A DNA stretch of 6,920 bases from CAIZLB01 sp039795875 (GTDB lineage Bacteria > Patescibacteriota > Minisyncoccia > Phycocordibacterales > CAIZLB01). The notes beneath the pieces were generated by a model. That model made no database searches. It had not been told where the DNA came from and saw only the letters and a list, made by a program, of their open reading frames with translations. Numbering within the stretch: position 1 is the first letter of the stretch; every line of letters begins with the position of its first letter. This document shows positions 1 through 5,157 of this stretch, piece by piece. The translations under genes and the position numbers were made by a program. The DNA lies in the NCBI GenBank assembly GCA_039795875.1, contig JBDKKY010000027.1, positions 1 through 6,920 on the forward strand, given 5' to 3'.

Positions 1-223
1 CTGCTGATTCAATACTCCAATATCGTCGTCGTCCTTCTCGTACAAAATCAATCAACCCTCTTTTTTTAAGAATGTTCAAAACAGGGTAGAGGGTCATGCG
101 GGGGATACGAGTGGCTCGAACGATATCAGCGATGATGAGCTGGGGGCTTTTGGTCAATGACTTGAGAATAGTAGTCTCCAGCCTACTCAGGTTTAATATA
201 TCGATGAATTCTTTAGAAAGCAT
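1..223 (-). CDS. HTH (winged-helix) transcriptional regulator, N-terminal part, runs off the window
   Basis: The frame opens at an ATG at 221-223 and is still open at the left window edge, giving about 74 residues of a longer protein. The N-terminus (LSRLETTILKSL) is followed by a helix-turn-helix pattern: IIADIVRATRIPRMTLYPVL is the helix-turn-recognition-helix, then LKKRGLIDFVREGRRRYW looks like the basic beta-wing. This is the architecture of TrmB/MarR/ArsR-type winged-helix regulators, so it probably binds DNA as a dimer. The effector-binding C-terminus lies outside the window, so the subfamily and ligand cannot be named. A near-consensus promoter ends only 8 nt before the ATG, which supports this start and suggests a nearly leaderless mRNA. 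A perfect palindrome inside that promoter suggests autorepression (inference). The frame and start are secure; the family name is approximate. Confidence 0.82.
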   Translation of the reverse strand, partial: MLSKEFIDILNLSRLETTILKSLTKSPQLIIADIVRATRIPRMTLYPVLNILKKRGLIDFVREGRRRYWSIESA

Positions 224-231
224 ACAGTGCC

Positions 232-260
232 AGCATAACAAATGACGGTTAAACCGTCAA
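232..260 (-). promoter_or_regulatory. Sigma70-type promoter of the HTH regulator
   Basis: Read on the minus strand, TTGACG (255-260) and TATGCT (232-237) are separated by exactly 17 nt. Only 8 nt separate the -10 from the ATG at 223, so transcription should begin at or 1-2 nt before the start codon. No Shine-Dalgarno is possible in that space. Confidence 0.75.
243..259. promoter_or_regulatory. Palindromic operator candidate inside the HTH regulator promoter
   Basis: TGACGGTT-A-AACCGTCA is a perfect 8+8 bp inverted repeat around one central base. It shares 5 bp with the -35 box and fills most of the -35/-10 spacer. A dimeric regulator bound here would block RNA polymerase. The adjacent gene encodes a winged-helix protein, so autoregulation is the simplest reading, but that link is inferred. 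Confidence 0.65.
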
Positions 261-406
261 TCAAGAATAGGTTTATAGGTTGTGGTGTAAGGCTGATCAG
301 GAATATTAAACAATAAAATATAAAAAATGGCTATAGCCGACAACTAGACTTATTATGAATGAATGCAGTTACTCACGAACCTTTAAACCTCAAACTCTGA
401 AATATT

Positions 407-1447
407 ATGGAAATACGAATGACATCCTACTGGGTGACCGAACTCTTTGAAACTGGATTCCTAACTGAAGACCAGATACTCGACTTGGTAGACCCTTACA
501 TCGAAAGCAATGTCGTCAACCGCAAGTGCACAGTCGAATTGACCGCATTAAAACACATCGCCCTGGAACCCAAATCCATCGTCGAACTGATCACGCTGTG
601 CAATCGCTGGAAATGGAATACCGACTCCTGTTCAGCGATCAAGATTCTTATCCTGGAACGGATGAAAGAATTGTCTCCGGAAGAATTGTTGGCTCTTGGT
701 CCGGAGACAGGTGCAGAGTGGCACGAATGGCGCTTGATCTATAAAGCGCTACCTGATCTAGGTGTACTGACCGACGAGCAGTATGCTATTTGTGCGGGTC
801 ATTATGCGTTTTGGGAAACCGAGGTGGGTCGAGACGCCATGCGGGCACAATTGAATATCCGTTTTACCCATGACAGGTGGCACCATCTTCCGCAGGCAAC
901 ATTGATCAGGTTCATGATAGGTGTCGGTAAGGTAAACCATAAAGATAATCCATATCGGCCTAACCTAAGTCTGACAGATGAATTTGTGGATGTCATCGAT
1001 CTGACCAAATTGCCCCCGCAGGAGGTGTTTGATTTTGTCACGTGGTACCCCAGGCTTTGGAAAGATGTGGCCCGCATCGTCGACTGCGATAAGTTAAACG
1101 ACGAACAGTTGATGGCATTCGTTCACCACACCGAAAGCAAGCGAGCGCAGACACTTCTGTTTGGACGACTGAGTGTTCATTCCAAAACCCCAACGGAATT
1201 GGTGGCTCTGGTGGCTAAGTACAACTGGACATTTGTCCGCGAGACCGTTGTTGAGGAGCTATCCACTCGCGACATGCCTGTAGCGGAATGGGTAGAGCTT
1301 GCCAGATCTGCCAAGAGCCTCGATGTCTGGAAAGTTCTGATCGAAGAAAGCGATATTACTCCAGAGGAGCTCGTGGTCTTGGGAATGGAAATCCACAATG
1401 AGAAACTGTGGGCCCTCATCGTACCTCATCTCGTGGCATTATCTTAA
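407..1447 (+). CDS. Alpha-helical repeat protein of unknown function
   Basis: The product is 346 residues from ATG 407, or 342 from the second in-frame ATG at 419. Neither start has a Shine-Dalgarno. A TATTAT at 403-408 would be a -10 placed 10 nt before ATG 419, so the shorter form is quite possible. I do not recognise the family. The protein appears all-alpha and soluble, with no signal peptide or membrane segment. It contains degenerate tandem units of about 28-33 residues, each opening with a helix-cap phrase: LSPEELLALG (about residue 89), LTDEQYAICAG (about 120), LPPQEVFDFV, LNDEQLMAFV, TPTELVALVA, MPVAEWVELA and ITPEELVVLG, often with a Trp mid-unit. Such HEAT-like solenoids are usually binding scaffolds, so a protein-interaction role is plausible but unproven. 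It stands alone, followed at once by its own terminator. Confidence 0.85.
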   Translation: MEIRMTSYWVTELFETGFLTEDQILDLVDPYIESNVVNRKCTVELTALKHIALEPKSIVELITLCNRWKWNTDSCSAIKILILERMKELSPEELLALGPETGAEWHEWRLIYKALPDLGVLTDEQYAICAGHYAFWETEVGRDAMRAQLNIRFTHDRWHHLPQATLIRFMIGVGKVNHKDNPYRPNLSLTDEFVDVIDLTKLPPQEVFDFVTWYPRLWKDVARIVDCDKLNDEQLMAFVHHTESKRAQTLLFGRLSVHSKTPTELVALVAKYNWTFVRETVVEELSTRDMPVAEWVELARSAKSLDVWKVLIEESDITPEELVVLGMEIHNEKLWALIVPHLVALS

Positions 1448-1452
1448 GTCTC

Positions 1453-1494
1453 ACCATCGGACGTGTAACAGCATCCGGTGGTCTTTTATTATTT
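1453..1494 (+). terminator. Rho-independent terminator of the helical-repeat gene
   Basis: A 9-bp stem (1453-1461 with 1474-1482, one G-U pair) closes a 12-nt loop and is followed by CTTTTATTATTT. It begins 6 nt after the stop codon. Its T-rich tail overlaps the stop codon of the convergent HD-domain gene. Confidence 0.8.
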
Positions 1495-2074
1495 ACCGCA
1501 CATCAAAAAACCTCTCCTGATGCGTTTTCACATATTCAATTGCTTCATCAAAATAGGGCGACAAATAAGTAGAGACTCCTTTGAAGGTGTCGGTCTTTTC
1601 CAGAGTTTGTGCTAAAGATACCTCACGCATTTTCCAGACTTTTCCTTCGGTGGTCAATTGATTTAAAAAGGGGAGTAACTTATCCAATCCATATACAAAT
1701 CGAGCTTCATCAGTTTTTCGTTCTTTATATTCTGCAATCACATCAGTTAGATCCGGGGTCAGAGGAAATTTCTGTTCTAATGTGTGTAATGCCTCATGCT
1801 CCCTGGCTGCTTTTTCATCGTGTCCAGTTTTCCCCCACAAAGGCACATCACCAGAATAGACCTCAACAAGATCATGAGCAAGGCAAAGTTTAAAAACTTT
1901 TGATTGATCCAGTGGGAATTTGTTGAGTTCGATGATATACCAGGCAGCTAGTGATAGTTGAAATGCGTGTTCGGCATCGTTTTCTGGACGAGGTCGCTCA
2001 GGATAATACAGGTCACGATCGATCGCGGCGAAGGAATACGATAGTTTTAAGATCTCTTCGAGCTCTTTAGGCAT
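1493..2074 (-). CDS. HD-domain phosphohydrolase, YfbR/HDDC2-like 5'-nucleotidase candidate
   Basis: The 193-residue protein has the metal ligands of the HD superfamily in order: His36 in ENDAEHAFQLSL, His67-Asp68 in LAHDLVEVYSGD, and Asp131 in FVYGLDKLLPF. The segments AEH and HDxxExxxGD are typical of the YfbR/HDDC2 branch, which removes 5'-phosphate from (deoxy)nucleoside monophosphates using a divalent metal in the cytoplasm. Length matches that branch (about 190-200 residues). Nucleotide-pool cleaning is the likely role, but the exact substrate cannot be read from sequence. It is a single-gene unit: the upstream methyltransferase ends in a terminator, and a -10-like TATATT lies 6 nt before the ATG, suggesting a leaderless message. 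The short gap before the ATG has no Shine-Dalgarno. Confidence 0.88.
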   Translation of the reverse strand: MPKELEEILKLSYSFAAIDRDLYYPERPRPENDAEHAFQLSLAAWYIIELNKFPLDQSKVFKLCLAHDLVEVYSGDVPLWGKTGHDEKAAREHEALHTLEQKFPLTPDLTDVIAEYKERKTDEARFVYGLDKLLPFLNQLTTEGKVWKMREVSLAQTLEKTDTFKGVSTYLSPYFDEAIEYVKTHQERFFDVR

Positions 2075-2080
2075 GGGGTA

Positions 2081-2086
2081 AATATA
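2081..2086 (-). promoter_or_regulatory. -10 box 6 nt upstream of the HD-domain start codon
   Basis: On the minus strand TATATT is followed by TACCCC and then the ATG at 2074. An overlapping alternative, TATGCT (2086-2091), would leave an 11-nt leader. No good -35 is seen for either. Confidence 0.5.
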
Positions 2087-2095
2087 GCATAAATT

Positions 2096-2135
2096 AAAAA
2101 AGACCTTGTGTTCCGCTAGGCGTACTTACAAGGCC
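2096..2135 (-). terminator. Rho-independent terminator of the methyltransferase gene
   Basis: On the minus strand an 8-bp stem (GGCCTTGT, 2128-2135, with ACAAGGTC, 2102-2109, one G-U pair) is followed by T6 (2096-2101). It begins 3 nt after the TAA and separates this unit from the HD-domain gene on the same strand. The HD gene's -10 lies just beyond the T-run. Confidence 0.8.
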
Positions 2136-2137
2136 CG

Positions 2138-3016
2138 TTAGGCCGTTCCCTCGAGGTGAAAGAAATGACCCCGATATATCGGATTCCACACGGTAGTGCC
2201 GTAGCCCACAATCGCTTCAGTCGAGACGCCTGAAAATCCAGCAGCCTGTAACAGATCTCCTGACGTTATAGGACAGAACCGGCGGTGAATGAGTTGTGGG
2301 TATTCGCTCTCGGGATTTTCGATAAAGCTCATTTTGCCGCCGCGCTTGAGAATGCGATGAAATTCTCTCAAGAGTAAGTCCAAATGTTCCGGATACTTAA
2401 ACCCAAAACAGATCGAAATGGCGTCGAAGTAACCTGTTGAAAAAGGAAGCTCTTTTCCTGGTTCGTTAATTTGGTCGAGGTCACAAAGAATCCGAGGGCG
2501 GAATGGGAAAGGATATCTCTCCAATGATGCTTCGCAGCCATCCAGTGCAACCACTTTTTTGTTCCCAGACGGTGCAATGTGCGTCGTGTGTCCACACATT
2601 GCTTCCAAGATATCTCCATCATACCGATCCAGCCTCCGTACAATAACCTGCTTAACCAGCGGAGGCCCTGTATAGTTTGTAAGAGCAAACGCACCTTTGC
2701 GCCAAATATCATCGGCATGGTATTCATGCATAGATTTGAGTCGCAGTGCCTGAAGGTTGGTGATGATAGCTATAACGTCAGACCCATCAGGGTCGGCTTG
2801 AAATGCTGTTTGTAACTCAATCGCCAATTCTTTGGCCCGTTCTGCATCTTTTTTATGAACAGTAAAGCTGCTCATCCAGGCCTGGGTTGCCATCTCTTCC
2901 ATACCTTCGGGCGATCCAAAAAGGTGTCGGCTAATATTTGGAAGCAAGATCATTCGAGATTCTTGAAGAGGCTTTCTGTCGGCGACTGCGACCACTTCTT
3001 TATAATCTATGGTCAT
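2138..3016 (-). CDS. Class I SAM-dependent methyltransferase with a long N-terminal region
   Basis: The start at 3016 (MTIDYKEVV) is chosen because a strong Shine-Dalgarno precedes it; a start at 3049 would add 11 residues upstream of that RBS. The product is 292 residues. The C-terminal half is a Rossmann methyltransferase of the Methyltransf_11 type: SAM-binding motif I is GDILEAMCGHTT (about 134-145), VVALDGCE (155-162) ends in the acidic ribose-binding strand, FDAISICFGF (197-206) is motif IV, and LLREFHRILKRGGKMSFIE (215-233) is the motif V/VI helix-strand. Motif I is divergent (E-A-M-C-G rather than D-x-G-x-G). The first 130 residues are helical and unrecognised, and may select the substrate. 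Substrate is unknown: ubiquinone/menaquinone-type enzymes and small-molecule methylases share this fold. The gene is monocistronic, with terminators on both sides. Confidence 0.88.
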   Translation of the reverse strand: MTIDYKEVVAVADRKPLQESRMILLPNISRHLFGSPEGMEEMATQAWMSSFTVHKKDAERAKELAIELQTAFQADPDGSDVIAIITNLQALRLKSMHEYHADDIWRKGAFALTNYTGPPLVKQVIVRRLDRYDGDILEAMCGHTTHIAPSGNKKVVALDGCEASLERYPFPFRPRILCDLDQINEPGKELPFSTGYFDAISICFGFKYPEHLDLLLREFHRILKRGGKMSFIENPESEYPQLIHRRFCPITSGDLLQAAGFSGVSTEAIVGYGTTVWNPIYRGHFFHLEGTA

Positions 3017-3023
3017 ATAAGCT

Positions 3024-3029
3024 CTCCTT
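3024..3029 (-). promoter_or_regulatory. Shine-Dalgarno AAGGAG of the methyltransferase gene
   Basis: AAGGAG lies 7 nt before the ATG at 3016 and fixes that start over the upstream ATG at 3049. It is the only convincing Shine-Dalgarno at any gene start in the window. Confidence 0.85.
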
Positions 3030-3080
3030 TCTGTGGGGTTTAGGTTCAAGGTTCAATGAGTACACCCTAACATGAAAATT

Positions 3081-3109
3081 TAAAATAAAAAACCGCCCTT
3101 AGGCAGTTT
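3081..3109 (-). terminator. Rho-independent terminator overlapping the SRPBCC stop codon
   Basis: On the minus strand AAACTGCC-TAAG-GGCGGTTT forms an 8-bp stem (one G-T pair) with a 4-nt loop, running into a T-rich tail. The gene's TAA stop (3099-3101) is three of the four loop bases, so the last codons form the 5' arm of the terminator. Confidence 0.85.
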
Positions 3110-3509
3110 CCACGTGCTTCTTAAAATTTTCCAAAATCGCCTGCCAGCCATCTCTCTGCATCTCGATTGGATTTTCATCCTCGGCATCAAAGATCTCTAC
3201 CACTTTCACAACATCTCCTTCAGGGATAAATTGGATTGTGGCTTTTCGGTCGCCAAAGGTGTAAGAAATTTTTTTAAATTCTTCGACTTCTGTATAAGTC
3301 CCGGCCATATCAAATCCCATACTGCCATCCTTGGCTTCCATTCGGGTTGAAAAGTTTCCACCAACTCGCAAATCATTTTCTGCATGAGGAGCATGCCAGT
3401 CTGCTGAGGCAAAAGCCCACTTCGTAATATGTTCTGGTTCATTCCAATATTTCCAAACCTTTTCTATTGGAGCCTGTATTGTCGTTTCGACGGTGATGTT
3501 TATTTTCAT
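3099..3509 (-). CDS. SRPBCC (START/Bet v 1-like, AHSA1-type) domain protein
   Basis: The 136-residue product from ATG 3509 is one complete SRPBCC domain. It opens with the family signature (ITVETTIQAPIEKVWKYWNEPEHITKWAFASADWHAP, here split as residues 5-23 and 24-41). It continues with VGGNFSTRMEAKDG, FDMAGTYTEVEEFKKISYTF and GDRKATIQF, and ends with the helix MQRDGWQAILENFKKHVE. That is the order seen in COG3832 / AHSA1-like proteins of about 140 residues. These helix-grip folds bind hydrophobic ligands in a cavity. Most bacterial members have no assigned ligand, and none can be assigned here. The frame could extend upstream, but a -10 box 6 nt before this ATG and the domain boundary both favour this start. 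It is an independent unit ending in a terminator that includes its stop codon. Confidence 0.9.
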   Translation of the reverse strand: MKINITVETTIQAPIEKVWKYWNEPEHITKWAFASADWHAPHAENDLRVGGNFSTRMEAKDGSMGFDMAGTYTEVEEFKKISYTFGDRKATIQFIPEGDVVKVVEIFDAEDENPIEMQRDGWQAILENFKKHVETA

Positions 3510-3515
3510 ATGTAC

Positions 3516-3521
3516 AGTATA
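3516..3521 (-). promoter_or_regulatory. -10 box 6 nt upstream of the SRPBCC start codon
   Basis: On the minus strand TATACT is followed by GTACAT and then the ATG at 3509, placing the predicted transcript start at the A of ATG. The -35 region is weak (TTCATT at a 17-nt spacing). Confidence 0.6.
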
Positions 3522-3561
3522 TCGCAGGGAAGCAGAGAAATGAAAAGGGAATTGTCTAATC

Positions 3562-3590
3562 TTGACATATATGAGTATGCACTGTATAAA
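3562..3590 (+). promoter_or_regulatory. Strong sigma70-type promoter of the lipoprotein gene
   Basis: TTGACA (3562-3567) and TATAAA (3585-3590) are separated by exactly 17 nt. Transcription should start near 3597, leaving a leader of about 53 nt before ATG 3650. It fires divergently from the SRPBCC promoter about 45 bp away. A TTG at 3593 can start the same frame but would lie upstream of the predicted transcript start. Confidence 0.8.
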
Positions 3591-3649
3591 TATTGGCAGC
3601 ACCTCCCACCTCTTTTCCGGAAGTGCACAACACCGAAACCCAATACCGC

Positions 3650-4222
3650 ATGAAATCACTACGTTTGCCCGCCCTCGTTCTTGCCGCTCTCCTGCCCATC
3701 GGCTGCGCCGCACCGGCCAATTCCAAATACGGTCCACCCAAGCCGGCGGCCACCACTCCAGCGAGCGTCAGCGAAACGCCTGCAACCCTACCACCTGCCG
3801 CCACTCGCAGCGGCAACGGCGGCAATACCGTTCCGACTGTCAACAAGGAAGTGGCTCCGTACACCGCCGGCGTCAGTGTTGACACACTGCCTCGCGTGCA
3901 GATGAAGGATCATCAGGAGTACCACGTCGCCATCAAGATCAAAGGTCTCCCGTGGCACACCTGCTTCATCGGTGAGGAGGGAGATCAGACTTGGTACACC
4001 GGATTCTGGATGAAGGAAATGAAGCCGGGCTCCATCATTGACCCGATGGTGTATGCGAAAATGGAGGCGAAAGTTGCCAAGGAGGATGCTATGCGCCCTC
4101 CGTACTCCGGCATGAAGAAGATCGGCCCTGGGGTATGGCTCAACGAAAACAGTATCGCTCGTGTCGCGGCGTACCAGCGGGGTCTCCTGGCCAAAGACTC
4201 ACTCGTCCCTGGACAACCCTGA
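3650..4222 (+). CDS. Predicted secreted lipoprotein of unknown function
   Basis: The 190-residue product starts with a signal peptide: KSLR, then a hydrophobic stretch, then LLPIGC. Cys19 is the likely lipidated residue, although Pro at -3 makes the lipobox imperfect. Residues 20-75 are a low-complexity Pro/Ala/Thr/Ser linker typical of surface-anchored proteins. The folded part (about 76-185) holds EYHVAIKIKGLPWHTCFIG, a Trp/Tyr-rich TWYTGFWMKEM segment and a final helix; I do not recognise the family. ATG 3650 is preferred because the signal peptide begins there, though no Shine-Dalgarno is seen. The gene is clearly richer in G+C than the genes on either side, is on the opposite strand, and has its own strong promoter and terminator. 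It reads as an independent, possibly acquired cassette (inference). Confidence 0.83.
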   Translation: MKSLRLPALVLAALLPIGCAAPANSKYGPPKPAATTPASVSETPATLPPAATRSGNGGNTVPTVNKEVAPYTAGVSVDTLPRVQMKDHQEYHVAIKIKGLPWHTCFIGEEGDQTWYTGFWMKEMKPGSIIDPMVYAKMEAKVAKEDAMRPPYSGMKKIGPGVWLNENSIARVAAYQRGLLAKDSLVPGQP

Positions 4223-4229
4223 GTTGTCC
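4211..4229 (+). other. Hairpin enclosing the lipoprotein stop codon
   Basis: GGACAAC-CCTGA-GTTGTCC is a perfect 7-bp stem with a 5-nt loop, and the TGA stop (4220-4222) is the end of the loop. It is the first of three stem-loops packed into about 85 nt. It may affect termination or mRNA stability; no T-run follows it directly. Confidence 0.6.
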
Positions 4230-4257
4230 CCGGTTCAAATCCGGAATCCGTCACCTC
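4229..4257 (+). other. tRNA 3'-end-like fragment (T-arm plus half acceptor)
   Basis: CCGG-TTCAAAT-CCGG (4230-4244) has the stem, 7-nt loop and TTCRANY sequence of a tRNA T-arm, and GGTTCAAATCC matches the T-loop consensus fully. ATCCGTC (4246-4252), then A and CCT, could be the 3' acceptor strand, discriminator and a near-CCA end. The outermost T-stem pair is C-A. No matching 5' acceptor, D-arm or properly spaced anticodon arm is present, so this is not an intact tRNA. It may be a remnant left by tRNA-targeted integration, or chance. Confidence 0.35.
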
Positions 4258-4297
4258 CTGTGTACACCACGCAGTGAGGGGGCGGTATTTTTTTTTA
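4248..4297 (+). terminator. Rho-independent terminator of the lipoprotein gene
   Basis: A 10-position stem (4248-4257 with 4276-4285, one mismatch and one G-T pair), extended by CTG/CAG, is followed by a long T-run (4286-4297). The left arm overlaps the tRNA-like acceptor segment. Confidence 0.75.
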
Positions 4298-4307
4298 TTT
4301 AATTTTT

Positions 4308-4799
4308 TTACTCCAACGTATACACAAACTTTTTAATAGGAATCCCTTTCGCCTCGGCTTTGGTGATAGTATCGGTGGTGCCATCGCCATTATTTATATG
4401 AAATGCCACAAGCTCATCCGCTGTTTCAATGATTTTGGTAATACGATTAAAATATGCTTCTCTATTTAAAATAGACTCATTTCCTTCTAGCAAAAATCCT
4501 CTCTTCTTTACTTCTTCCAATTGTGCGATAAGTTCTGTTGCTTGTTCAGGAGTGATAATTCCCTCAGCTGCTCTTTGAAAATAATGAGCACGATATATAT
4601 CCAACGTTGATGGAATGAAAATTTTCATTTGACCATTTTCTTTCAACACCACATCTGTAGCAAATAAATCAACACCAAGAGCTCCACCAGAAACAATACC
4701 GTTACCGTCGTGAATTATTTGCTTAACAACAGACTGTACATCGCGTCTGATTTGTTCATTTGTTTTTTTCCAGCCCCCGGCGATAGCGATCCATTTCAT
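4308..4799 (-). CDS. SLOG-superfamily (DprA/LOG-like) Rossmann-fold protein
   Basis: The 163-residue product from ATG 4799 starts with a beta strand and glycine turn (KWIAIAGGW, 2-10). It then has the key loop GNGIVSGGALGVDLFATD (about 32-49), which matches the SGGAxGxD nucleotide-binding turn of SLOG/DprA-like folds, and IFIPSTLDIYRAHYF (60-74). The end (TADELVAFHINNGDGTTDT, then KAEAKGIPIKKFVYTL) is the usual final strand-helix-strand. SLOG proteins bind nucleotides or nucleotide-derived ligands; some are cytokinin-type phosphoribohydrolases and others are sensors in stress or defence systems. No effector domain is fused and no partner gene is adjacent in an operon, so the role is open. An upstream ATG at 4838 would add 13 residues, but a -10 box directly before 4799 makes that unlikely. 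Confidence 0.85.
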   Translation of the reverse strand: MKWIAIAGGWKKTNEQIRRDVQSVVKQIIHDGNGIVSGGALGVDLFATDVVLKENGQMKIFIPSTLDIYRAHYFQRAAEGIITPEQATELIAQLEEVKKRGFLLEGNESILNREAYFNRITKIIETADELVAFHINNGDGTTDTITKAEAKGIPIKKFVYTLE

Positions 4800-4805
4800 G
4801 TATAT

Positions 4806-4811
4806 AGTGTA
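4806..4811 (-). promoter_or_regulatory. -10 box 6 nt upstream of the SLOG start codon
   Basis: On the minus strand TACACT is followed by ATATAC and then the ATG at 4799. This repeats the 6-nt spacing seen at three other genes. No convincing -35 is visible. Confidence 0.5.
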
Positions 4812-4841
4812 ACCCCAAGAGGGACAAAATAACCACAAGGG

Positions 4842-5093
4842 TCACAATGTAAAAAGCCGCCCCTCCATGGGAGGGGAAGCCTTGTGTGCCGTGAAGGCGG
4901 GGTGACTAGTGAACCGGTCGGCCGTGAACGGGGTGTGATTCGGTGGTTCACAGGATTCACCAAGATTCCTTCCGGTCAGGAGTCTGCCACATGTGCGGCA
5001 GATGTTTTGCCCGTTGGGGCTGTGTGGCCGGAAGCTCCGGCGGCGGGTCCAGCTGGTTACTTCCAGTGGTCGCGCTGTAAGTAGGGTGGTCAT
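4842..5093 (-). CDS. Small Cys-containing (zinc-ribbon-like) basic protein, tentative
   Basis: The 83-residue ORF is rich in Thr, Pro, Arg and His. It carries ICRTCGRLL (CxxC, about residues 31-34) and a third Cys 13 residues later (GESCEPPNH), with nearby His, which is a possible metal-binding knuckle. I do not recognise a family. Start 5093 is preferred over 5138 because a good promoter (5129-5157) would place the transcript start near 5122. Codons are GC-rich at the third position, unlike the AT-richer neighbours but like the lipoprotein gene. The caveat is that its last codons overlap a strong terminator whose T-run comes before the TGA, so full-length translation would need read-through of that terminator. 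A non-coding RNA of about 270 nt is an alternative. Confidence 0.45.
   Translation of the reverse strand: MTTLLTARPLEVTSWTRRRSFRPHSPNGQNICRTCGRLLTGRNLGESCEPPNHTPFTADRFTSHPAFTAHKASPPMEGRLFTL
4851..4880 (-). terminator. Terminator hairpin at the end of the GC-rich minus-strand unit
   Basis: On the minus strand CCCCTCC-CAT-GGAGGGG is a perfect 7-bp stem with weaker flanking pairs, followed by T5 (4851-4855). It lies inside the 3' end of the small Cys-containing ORF. Confidence 0.72.
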
Positions 5094-5128
5094 GGGTTGT
5101 GGAGTTGTGGGGTGACGGGGGTATTTAT

Positions 5129-5157
5129 AAATTACCAAGATTATGAAGTTTAGTCAA
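5129..5157 (-). promoter_or_regulatory. Sigma70-type promoter of the small GC-rich minus-strand unit
   Basis: On the minus strand TTGACT (5152-5157) and TAATTT (5129-5134) are exactly 17 nt apart, with a second AT-rich -10-like TATAAA overlapping just downstream. The predicted transcript start near 5122 leaves about 29 nt before ATG 5093. Confidence 0.6.

Noticed and set aside
329..338. GGCTATAGCC palindrome followed on the minus strand by a T-run, as a terminator
   Set aside because: With a realistic loop only 3 bp of stem remain, and no minus-strand gene lies upstream of it.
4175..4257. A complete tRNA gene ending in the T-arm at 4230-4244
   Set aside because: No 5' acceptor strand complementary to ATCCGTC, no D-arm, and the preceding hairpin has C rather than T at loop position 33 and leaves no variable loop.
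4940..5000. SRP RNA-like GGAAGGAA tetraloop context on the minus strand
   Set aside because: Only the CCGGAAGG core matches; the conserved symmetric-loop bases that follow in SRP RNA are absent, and the motif is explained by codons of the small ORF.
4248..5118. Extra copies of the TGACGG operator half-site (around 4248-4253 and 5113-5118)
   Set aside because: Single 6-bp half-sites without the inverted partner are expected by chance.
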